From an uncultured Shinella sp. (lineage in GTDB: Bacteria; Pseudomonadota; Alphaproteobacteria; Rhizobiales; Rhizobiaceae): a stretch of DNA of 7,243 bases. The notes under the pieces were generated by a model. The model did not search any database and was not told the origin of the DNA. It worked only from the letters and a program-made list of their open reading frames with translations. The stretch covers positions 1-7,243 of the forward strand of contig CAMPIK010000110.1 of the NCBI GenBank assembly GCA_946886325.1, given 5' to 3'. This document shows positions 1 to 5,702 of the stretch, in pieces. The stretch's first letter is position 1, and each line of letters starts with the position of its first letter. A program made the translations under genes and the position numbers.

Positions 1-405
1 ATCGACGAGGACCGCACCGACCGCTACATGCCGCTCTCCGAGATGCGCCGGCAGTTGGAGGAAAGCCTGACTTTGACGGACATCGGCTACCAGACCGGCG
101 GCCCGGCGCGCTATGTGACGGTGGAGGAGACCGGCGGCCGGCTCGGCTTCATCACGCCGATGACGCACAATTTCTGCGAAAGCTGCAACCGCGTGCGCCT
201 CACCTGCACCGGCACGCTCTACATGTGCCTCGGCCAGAACGACGCCGCAGACCTCAGGGCCGCTCTGCGCGCATCCGAAGACGATGCGCTGCTCTCCAAC
301 GCCATCGACGAGGCGATCACCCGCAAGCCGAAGGGCCACGACTTCATCATCGACCGCAACAACCGCCCGGCCGTCTCGCGCCACATGAGCGTCACCGGCG
401 GCTGA
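1..405 (+). CDS. moaA: GTP 3',8-cyclase MoaA, C-terminal part (5' end outside window)
   Basis: Radical-SAM enzyme of the first step of molybdenum cofactor synthesis; it turns GTP into the cyclic intermediate that MoaC converts to cyclic pyranopterin monophosphate, in the cytoplasm. The frame is open from base 1, so the gene starts outside the window. The 134 visible residues are the C-terminal domain; MoaA proteins are usually about 330-350 residues, so roughly 200 including the N-terminal radical-SAM cysteines are missing. The second 4Fe-4S site is clear: [11 protein letters not shown] followed by a third cysteine, giving C-x2-C-x13-C at visible residues 59, 62 and 76. Upstream of it is the family stretch GPARY then GFITPM. 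The protein ends RHMSVTGG; a C-terminal Gly-Gly is conserved in MoaA and needed for activity. One extra cysteine lies between the second and third ligands (residue 69). mobA and mobB lie about 4 kb downstream on the same strand. Identification is firm. Confidence 0.96.
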   Translation: MDEDRTDRYMPLSEMRRQLEESLTLTDIGYQTGGPARYVTVEETGGRLGFITPMTHNFCESCNRVRLTCTGTLYMCLGQNDAADLRAALRASEDDALLSNAIDEAITRKPKGHDFIIDRNNRPAVSRHMSVTGG

Positions 406-423
406 AACGGCCGGCTGAAACGC

Positions 424-455
424 AAAAACCGCCCCCGGCCTATGCCGGAGACGGT
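424..455 (-). terminator. Rho-independent terminator of the chemoreceptor gene
   Basis: On the minus strand a 12-pair stem (bases 455-444 with 439-428) closes a 4-base loop and is followed by a run of T (complement of the A-run at 424-428). Ten pairs are Watson-Crick and two are G-U. On the plus strand those two positions become C-A mismatches and no T-run follows, so the structure is built for minus-strand transcription. It starts about 29 bases past the chemoreceptor stop codon. No comparable terminator is seen for moaA, which converges on it. Pairing was worked out by hand. Confidence 0.8.
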
Positions 456-483
456 CCAGGATGTCGAACGTCTGACTTTCCGA

Positions 484-3030
484 TCAGGCCGCCGCGTGGC
501 GACCCCGAATGCTGCCGGCCGGACGGTGGGCGAGATCGCGGGTCTTGAAGTGGTCGATCTTGTCGTTGAGGATTTCGACCCGGCGGCGCAGGCCGTGGAT
601 TTCGGCCGTGTTCTCCTCGACCATCGCCGCGTTCTGCTGCGTGATCAGTTCGACCTGGTGGACCGCCTGGTTGACCTCGTTCAGCCCCTCGTACTGCGCG
701 GCAGCCGCCGCCTCGATCTTGCCGACGAGCTGGTGGATCGACGAGATGTGGCCATTGATCACCGACAGCGCCTCGCCGGTCTCCGTCACGAGCGCGACGC
801 CGTTTCTCACCTGCGCCGAACTGTCGGAGATGAGGCCCTTGATCTCGCGGGCGGCACCCGCGCAACGCTGGGCGAGTTCACGCACTTCCTGCGCCACGAC
901 CGCAAAGCCGCGACCGGCTTCCCCTGCCCGCGCCGCCTCGACGCCGGCATTCAGCGCCAGAAGGTTGGTCTGGAAGGCGATCTCGTCGATGACGCCGATG
1001 ATCGTGCTGATCTTGTCTGAGGACCGGTTGATCTCGCCCATGGCATCGACCGCCTTGGCAACGACATTGCCCGAGCGCATGGCATATTCATGCGTCTCGT
1101 CGACGGAAACGGCCGTCTTCTTGGCGCTTTCGGCGGTCGAGCGCACGATCTCGGTCAACTGGCGAAGCGCCCGCGAGCTCTCCTCCAGCGCCGCCGCCTG
1201 CTGTTCGGTGCGGCGGGCAAGGTCGTCGGCCGAGGCGGCGAGGTTGCCGGTGCCGCCGCTGATCTCGACGGTCGTCGCCCGAACGTCGGAGAGCGTCGCG
1301 CGCAGCGCCTCGACGGCATTGTTGTAGGTCTTCGCCATCACGACATATTCGGCAGCCAGCGCCTCCGTCATGCTTTCCTCGAGATCGCCTTCGGCCAGCT
1401 TGCCGAGCACGCCCGACAGCGCGTTGAGGGCTTCCATCTGCTCGGCCTCGATGCGGGCCTGTTCGGCCTGCCGGCGCGCCTGCTCCTCGGCAGACAGGCT
1501 GCGCTGGACTTCCGCTTCCTTTTCGAGCCGGACATTTTCGAGCGCCGCGTCGCGGAAAACGACGACGGAGCGCACCATGTCGCCGATCTCGTCGCCGCGG
1601 TTGCGGCCGTCGATCGTCACGTCGAGGTCGCCGCTCGCAAGCCGCGACATGACCTCCGTCACGCGCTTCAGCGGCCCGCGCAGCGTCTCGACAAGCATCA
1701 GGCCGCCGATGATGGCGAGCAGCGTGCCGACGACCATCGCGACGATCGAGACATCGGCCGAGCGCTGGCTGTCCTTCTTGCCGGCCTCCTGCGCCGAACT
1801 GACGAAATTCTCGAGCGTCTGGCTGGCATCGGCGACCATCGCATGCGCCTCGAGGCGGGCCGACGTCCACTTCTCGCCGACCGAAATCAGCTCCTGCGTG
1901 CCCTTCTCGATCGCTTCGAGCGACGGCGCCAGCTTGCCGGCGAGGTCGCGCAGCGTCGCGTTGCGGGCGCCGAGCGTCGACAGTTCGGCAGCACTCGCAG
2001 CGACCGACTTGATGTCGGAGAGCACCACGTCGCGGCTTTCCTGGTCGAGCTTGCGGTGCAACTCGCTGATGTGCAGGCGCGTGTCGTCGATCTGCTTGAA
2101 CGTGTCGCCCATCAGCGCCACGAGATTGCGCAGCAGCGCGATCTCGCTGTCCATGCCGACGAACCGCTTGGCCGCCGTGTCGGAATTGGCCTGCGCCGCC
2201 TTGATGAAATCGGCGTCGAACTTGGCGAGCTTCGAGAGGATCGGCACGAACTGCGCCTTCTTGGCGTCGGCATCGTCCTTGCTGGCAAGGATCGCCTCGA
2301 TCTTGGCGATCTCCGCCTTGAACGGCTCGATCTGCTTCAGCGCCTTGGGCGATGCGATCGCTTCGGATTCCTTCAACTGCTTGAGCAGATGCGGCAGGTA
2401 GGTCTCGGCGGCCTTGACCTTGTCCTCGGCCTTCATCGCAAGCGCCACCGGCTTGCGGAACTTGCCGACGCGCTCGGCGAGGCCCTGATAGGCCGCGGCA
2501 TCGAACAGCAACGCCTTGGCGAAGGCTTCCTTGTCGCCCGATTCCTTGCGGATGACGCCGATCTGCTTTTCGGCGAAATCGCCCTGCTTGCCCATTTCGG
2601 CCAGCGCCGCGTCGAGCGAGGCCGTCACCGCGTCGCGTTCGGTCTTGACGCTCCACAGCGTCTCGGTCTGCGCCTTCATCTTGTCGGACAGCGCGACCAC
2701 GGAGGCGATCTTGTCCTTCTCGGCCTGATCCGGCAGCAGGCCATTCAGCTTGCGGATACCGGACGCCTGGTCCTCGGTGCGCGCCAGAAGGGCATCACGT
2801 CCCGCCTCATCCGGCGTGTCGAGGAATTCCTGCAATCCGGCGCGCAGCTTCTGGAAATCCGAAAGGCTGTTGATGGTCTCGCGGGTGACGGTCATGTGCC
2901 CGTTCAGCGTGCTCGCGGTGTAATAGCCGACGAGCCCGATCCCGGCGATGAGGACGACCAGCGGAATGACGAACAGCAGGACCTTGGTGACGATGCGGCG
3001 ACGCTGCAGCAGGCGATCGATGAAAGACAT
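484..3030 (-). CDS. Methyl-accepting chemotaxis protein with large periplasmic sensor region
   Basis: Transmembrane chemoreceptor of 848 residues that should control the CheA kinase through CheW and so steer the flagella. Order: short basic cytoplasmic start (RLLQRRR), first membrane helix about 15-37, a largely helical periplasmic region about 38-426, second membrane helix about 427-448, HAMP domain about 449-500, a Glu/Arg/Ala-rich helical linker about 500-535, a second HAMP-like stretch about 535-580 (GKLAEGDLEE), then the signalling domain about 590-828. The hairpin tip carries IDEIAFQTNLLALNAGVEAA, followed by RAGEAGRGFAVVAQEVR, the CheA/CheW contact region common to receptors. ALEESS near 614-619 looks like a methylation site. 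There is no C-terminal aromatic pentapeptide for tethering CheR; the end is basic and Ala-rich. An upstream in-frame ATG at 3153 would add 41 residues ahead of the membrane helix; I prefer 3030 because it puts TM1 at residue 15 and follows a GGGG element. The ligand cannot be told from sequence. Confidence 0.93.
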   Translation of the reverse strand: MSFIDRLLQRRRIVTKVLLFVIPLVVLIAGIGLVGYYTASTLNGHMTVTRETINSLSDFQKLRAGLQEFLDTPDEAGRDALLARTEDQASGIRKLNGLLPDQAEKDKIASVVALSDKMKAQTETLWSVKTERDAVTASLDAALAEMGKQGDFAEKQIGVIRKESGDKEAFAKALLFDAAAYQGLAERVGKFRKPVALAMKAEDKVKAAETYLPHLLKQLKESEAIASPKALKQIEPFKAEIAKIEAILASKDDADAKKAQFVPILSKLAKFDADFIKAAQANSDTAAKRFVGMDSEIALLRNLVALMGDTFKQIDDTRLHISELHRKLDQESRDVVLSDIKSVAASAAELSTLGARNATLRDLAGKLAPSLEAIEKGTQELISVGEKWTSARLEAHAMVADASQTLENFVSSAQEAGKKDSQRSADVSIVAMVVGTLLAIIGGLMLVETLRGPLKRVTEVMSRLASGDLDVTIDGRNRGDEIGDMVRSVVVFRDAALENVRLEKEAEVQRSLSAEEQARRQAEQARIEAEQMEALNALSGVLGKLAEGDLEESMTEALAAEYVVMAKTYNNAVEALRATLSDVRATTVEISGGTGNLAASADDLARRTEQQAAALEESSRALRQLTEIVRSTAESAKKTAVSVDETHEYAMRSGNVVAKAVDAMGEINRSSDKISTIIGVIDEIAFQTNLLALNAGVEAARAGEAGRGFAVVAQEVRELAQRCAGAAREIKGLISDSSAQVRNGVALVTETGEALSVINGHISSIHQLVGKIEAAAAAQYEGLNEVNQAVHQVELITQQNAAMVEENTAEIHGLRRRVEILNDKIDHFKTRDLAHRPAGSIRGRHAAA

Positions 3031-3132
3031 GGGAACCCCGGAATTGGTAGAACCACATGCCCGCGGTGGCGATGCACCGGCAACGCAAAACCGCCGCGAA
3101 AAGCCCGGTCGGGCCTGAGCGGCAGGCGCTTG

Positions 3133-3142
3133 CCATGCATGG
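3133..3142. repeat. Perfect 10-base palindrome CCATGCATGG upstream of the chemoreceptor gene
   Basis: The bases CCATGCATGG read the same on both strands. The site is about 100 bases upstream of the preferred chemoreceptor start, where an operator could sit. It overlaps the beginning of the rejected 41-residue extension of that gene (ATG at 3153). Short perfect palindromes also occur by chance, so a regulatory role is only a possibility. Confidence 0.2.
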
Positions 3143-3279
3143 TGCCGGATCATCCCCCCTGGATTGCCGGCATACCACCCCTCGCCTCATGCGACGGTTC
3201 ATTGGGCTGACGCAACGATAGGCCGCGAAGCTTAATGAAATCCCAAGGAAAAGTGCCCGGATTTCAAGGATTTGGCGCT

Positions 3280-3296
3280 GAATTATCATATTAATC
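3280..3296. promoter_or_regulatory. AT-rich island, possible promoter or regulator-binding site
   Basis: Bases 3281-3295 (AATTATCATATTAAT) are almost entirely A/T in an otherwise GC-rich region. On the plus strand TATCAT and TATTAA both resemble a -10 box, but neither has a good -35 partner at 16-18 bases. The island lies about 175 bases upstream of the chosen transporter start and 250 bases from the chemoreceptor start, so it could serve either gene or be a binding site for a regulator. Weak evidence. Confidence 0.25.
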
Positions 3297-3469
3297 GGCC
3301 TATTTGGCGGGCAATCGCCCCATCTTTCGGCATTGTCCCGCATTTCCGGCCCTATCCCGCTTTCTCGCCATGGCGCGCGATCGAATTTCCTCCTATGAGG
3401 GAACGGACGGGCAACGACGTGCCCGACCGATCTCCAGCACCAAGCCAGCCGGCCCCGAGACATCAGCGC

Positions 3470-4375
3470 ATGAACATCACAGGCAATACCCGGGGCGCGC
3501 TCTTCATGGTGGCAGCCATGGCCGGCTTCACCGTCAACGATGCGATGGTCAAGGCCGTGACGGTCGAGATGAACACCGCGCAGATCATGTTCGTGCGCGG
3601 CGCGATGACGAGCCTGCTCGTGCTGATGATCGCGCGCGCCATGGGGGTCTCGGCGCCGCTGCGCACCATCGTGCAGCCGGTGGTGCTTCTGCGCATCGTC
3701 GCCGAGATCGGCGCGGCGATCACCTATATCTCGGCGCTCGGCATGATGCCGCTCGCCAACACGGCCTCGATCCTGCAGGCCCTGCCGCTCGCCGTGACGC
3801 TGGGTGCTGCCCTCTTCCTCGGCGAACCGGTCGGCTGGCGTCGCTGGCTGGCGATCATCGCCGGCTTCGTCGGCGTGCTCATCGTCATCCGGCCCGGTCC
3901 GGAAGGTTTTTCGCTCGCCGCCGTCTATGTCGTGGCATCGGTGTTCTGCGCCGCCACGCGCGACCTCTGCACGCGCCGGATCGGCCGGGAGGTCCCCTCG
4001 CTCTTCATCACCGTCGTCACCGCCGTCTCGATCGCGCTCTTCGGCGGCCTGATGATCGTGCCGATGGGCGGATGGCAGCCGATGAGCGGAAATTCCCTGA
4101 TGATGCTCGCCGCCTCCAGCATCGCGCTCCTCATCGGCTACCAGTCGATCGTGCTCGCCATGCGCTCGGGCGAAATCTCCTTCGTCGCGCCCTTCCGCTA
4201 TACCAGCCTGCTGTGGGCGATCGGCATCGGCATGTTCTTCTTTGCCGAGCAGCCCGATATCTGGATGATCACCGGCGTCGGCGTCATCGTCGCCTCCGGC
4301 CTCTATACGTTCTACCGCGAAAACAAGCGCAAGGTCGAAACCGTCGCCCAGGAATCCGTGCCGGAATCGCCCTGA
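3470..4375 (+). CDS. DMT-superfamily (EamA) inner-membrane transporter
   Basis: A 301-residue hydrophobic protein with the ten-helix, two-repeat layout of the EamA part of the drug/metabolite transporter superfamily; it would move a small metabolite across the inner membrane. The first repeat ends with LFLGEPVGWRRWLAII, then GFVGVLIVIRPG (about 116-143). The second ends with FFAEQPDIWMITGVGVIVAS, about 257-276. A basic tail (FYRENKRK) should face the cytoplasm. VND near residue 22 and APFRY near 240 recall the subgroup that contains the rickettsial S-adenosylmethionine carrier, by memory rather than alignment, so no substrate is assigned. The frame is open further upstream (ATG at 3272 and 3395), but the added 66 or 25 residues are Pro/Arg-rich and unlike a transporter start; ATG 3470 has a weak CGAGA element nine bases ahead and gives the usual family length. 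mobA follows after 81 bases on the same strand. Confidence 0.88.
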   Translation: MNITGNTRGALFMVAAMAGFTVNDAMVKAVTVEMNTAQIMFVRGAMTSLLVLMIARAMGVSAPLRTIVQPVVLLRIVAEIGAAITYISALGMMPLANTASILQALPLAVTLGAALFLGEPVGWRRWLAIIAGFVGVLIVIRPGPEGFSLAAVYVVASVFCAATRDLCTRRIGREVPSLFITVVTAVSIALFGGLMIVPMGGWQPMSGNSLMMLAASSIALLIGYQSIVLAMRSGEISFVAPFRYTSLLWAIGIGMFFFAEQPDIWMITGVGVIVASGLYTFYRENKRKVETVAQESVPESP

Positions 4376-4390
4376 GCGCCACCGCCGGGA

Positions 4391-4419
4391 TTGCCCCTGC
4401 CCGATCTTCTGCCTAGATG
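4391..4419 (+). promoter_or_regulatory. Candidate sigma-70-type promoter in front of mobA
   Basis: TTGCCC at 4391-4396 and TAGATG at 4414-4419 are separated by exactly 17 bases and match the -35 and -10 consensus at four and three of six positions. Transcription would begin near 4426, leaving a leader of about 30 bases before the mobA ATG at 4457. A purine-rich GGGGAGA element at 4436-4442 lies in that leader, though 14 bases from the ATG is longer than ideal for a ribosome site. mobA may instead be read through from the transporter gene, since no terminator is visible in the 81-base gap. Confidence 0.3.
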
Positions 4420-4456
4420 ATGTTCAAACGGGATCGGGGAGAACAGAGCCGGCGAC

Positions 4457-5107
4457 ATGGCAGACAGCAAGGCGTCAGAGGACCGGACAGGCTTTCCCGG
4501 CATCATTCTCGCCGGCGGCATGTCGTCCCGCATGGGGCAGGACAAGGCGCGCATCCGGCTTGCCGGCAGCACGCTTCTCGACCGCGCCGCCCGCCGCCTT
4601 GCGCCGCAAGTCACCACTATCGCGGTCAACGCCAACGGACCCATATTGATGGAAGCCGGCCAGGAGATGCCTGTTTTCGCCGACCTCGGCCCGGTGCGCG
4701 CCGGCCCGCTCGGCGGCATCCATGCGGCGATGCGCCGGGTGGCGGAAAGCGGTGATGCGACGCATTTCGCGACCGTCCCGACCGACAGCCCGTTCTTTCC
4801 TGCCGACCTCGTCAGCCGCCTCGCAGCCGCGATCGACGGCGACCACGCCATCGCCGTCGCGACCTCGCCGGGCGGCGTGCACCCGGTCTTCGCGCTCTGG
4901 CCGGTCGCCCTTGCCGACGATCTCGAGACCTGGCTCGACACCGGCGGGGCGCTGCGGGTCCGCAGCTTCCTCGAACGGCACCGGGCGAAGGACGTGCTCT
5001 TCCCGCTGATCGAGACGCCGCGCGGCCCCTTCGACCCCTTCTTCAACATCAACACGCCCGACGATCTCGACGAGGCGGAAAACTGGCTTTGGGTACTGGA
5101 ACGATGA
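4457..5107 (+). CDS. mobA: Molybdenum cofactor guanylyltransferase MobA
   Basis: Cytoplasmic nucleotidyltransferase of 216 residues that joins GMP from GTP to Mo-molybdopterin, giving the guanine dinucleotide form used by DMSO-reductase-family enzymes such as nitrate reductases and formate dehydrogenases. The N-terminal nucleotide-binding signature is LAGGMSSRMGQDKA (residues 18-31). Further family elements are GPLGGIHAA (83-91), the metal-site segment VPTDSPFFP (107-115) with Asp110, HPVFALWP (142-149) and NINTPDDLDE near the end (198-207). Length is close to the usual 190-215. The start ATG at 4457 is the only one ahead of the signature; the next methionines lie inside it. The last four bases overlap the mobB start (ATGA), so the two are almost certainly translated as a coupled pair. 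MobA is hard to separate from the related cytidylyltransferase MocA by motifs alone, but the adjacent mobB supports MobA. Confidence 0.93.
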   Translation: MADSKASEDRTGFPGIILAGGMSSRMGQDKARIRLAGSTLLDRAARRLAPQVTTIAVNANGPILMEAGQEMPVFADLGPVRAGPLGGIHAAMRRVAESGDATHFATVPTDSPFFPADLVSRLAAAIDGDHAIAVATSPGGVHPVFALWPVALADDLETWLDTGGALRVRSFLERHRAKDVLFPLIETPRGPFDPFFNINTPDDLDEAENWLWVLER

Positions 5108-5643
5108 ATGACGAGACAGGCCGGCCGAAGATTTTCGGCATCGCCGGCTGGAAGAATTCCGGCAAGACCGGCCTTGCCGTGCGCCTGGTCAGCGAACTCG
5201 TCGCGCGCGGTTATCGCGTCTCGACGATCAAGCATGCCCACCATGATTTCGACATCGACAAGGTCGGCGCCGACAGCTACCGCCACCGGCAGGCCGGCGC
5301 CCACGAGGTGACGATCGTCTCCGGCACCCGTTTCGCCATCATGCATGAACTGCGCGGCGCCGCCGAACCGAGCTTCGAGGAGATCCTCGCCCGGATCGCC
5401 CCGTGCGATCTTGTGCTGATCGAGGGATACAAGCGCGAGCCGATCCCGAAGATCGAGGCCCGCCGGCTGGAATCGGCCAACCGGACGCCGCTTGCGGGCC
5501 AGGACCCGTTCATCTGCGCGATTGCCGCCGATCATCCGGTCGACGGATCGAACCTGCCGGTCTTCGATCTCGACGACACTCAGGCAATCGCCGATTTTGT
5601 CGAGCGCATTGCAGGCCTTTCGCGATCTGCCGCAAAGACATGA
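5104..5643 (+). CDS. mobB: Molybdopterin-guanine dinucleotide biosynthesis accessory protein MobB
   Basis: Small P-loop GTP-binding protein of 179 residues that assists MobA in forming or delivering the guanine dinucleotide cofactor; it is helpful but usually not essential. Walker A is GWKNSGKT (15-22). The family hallmark IKHAHHDFDIDKVGADSY runs 42-59, and LVLIEGYKREPIPKIE (103-118) holds the Walker-B-like strand. An in-frame TTG at 5089 would add five residues, but the ATG at 5104 overlaps the mobA stop as ATGA and places the P-loop at the usual distance, so it is preferred. No strong ribosome site is present ahead of it, in keeping with translational coupling to mobA. The stop codon at 5641-5643 touches the A-run that forms the T-tract of the opposite-strand terminator. 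Confidence 0.94.
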   Translation: MNDETGRPKIFGIAGWKNSGKTGLAVRLVSELVARGYRVSTIKHAHHDFDIDKVGADSYRHRQAGAHEVTIVSGTRFAIMHELRGAAEPSFEEILARIAPCDLVLIEGYKREPIPKIEARRLESANRTPLAGQDPFICAIAADHPVDGSNLPVFDLDDTQAIADFVERIAGLSRSAAKT

Positions 5644-5672
5644 AAAAGCCGCCGGGCGATTTGCCCGGCGGC
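5643..5672 (-). terminator. Rho-independent terminator of the OmpA-family gene
   Basis: A perfect 10-pair GC-rich stem (5648-5657 with 5663-5672) with a 5-base loop is followed on the minus strand by five Ts (complement of 5643-5647). It lies 30 bases past the stop codon of the OmpA-family gene, the expected place. On the plus strand the same stem is followed by CCTCTGG, with no T-run, so it is at best a weak terminator for mobB even though it begins five bases after the mobB stop. Confidence 0.9.
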
Positions 5673-5702
5673 CCTCTGGTGTCGCACCCGGCGTGAGCCG
5701 GA

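Larger units (their letters stand above)
3031..3469. other. Divergent intergenic region between chemoreceptor and transporter genes
   Basis: This 439-base gap has to hold the promoters of both divergent genes. Open frames that extend into it (the 5' extensions of both neighbours and antisense frames of the chemoreceptor) lack recognisable protein features. Visible candidates are a 10-base palindrome (3133-3142), a GC hairpin followed on the minus strand by four Ts (3099-3114), and an AT-rich island near 3280-3296 that stands out from the GC-rich surroundings. I found no convincing -35/-10 pair for either direction and no RNA gene or riboswitch that I recognise. Confidence 0.6.

Noticed and set aside
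3121..3136. A sigma-54-like TGGCA...TGCC element on the minus strand upstream of the chemoreceptor.
   Set aside because: The spacing between the GG and GC elements is not the required ten bases and the TTGC half is incomplete.
3031..3153. A 41-residue N-terminal extension of the chemoreceptor from ATG 3153.
   Set aside because: The added residues do not look like receptor sequence and push the first membrane helix inward. The GGGGGG run directly abuts that ATG, leaving no spacer for ribosome binding.
1090..3210. A 706-codon open frame on the plus strand opposite the chemoreceptor gene, and a 522-codon minus frame at 1088-2656.
   Set aside because: Both are frame shadows of the chemoreceptor in high-GC DNA: Arg/Leu- or Arg/Gly-rich low-complexity translations with no motif, while the 848-residue frame has membrane helices, HAMP and the signalling tip.
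3272..3469. A 66-residue N-terminal extension of the DMT transporter.
   Set aside because: Pro/Arg-rich and non-hydrophobic, unlike the family; it would also place coding sequence over the likely promoter region.
4312..5535. A 407-codon minus-strand open frame across mobA and mobB.
   Set aside because: The plus-strand frames carry full MobA and MobB signatures; the minus frame is compositionally biased and motif-free.
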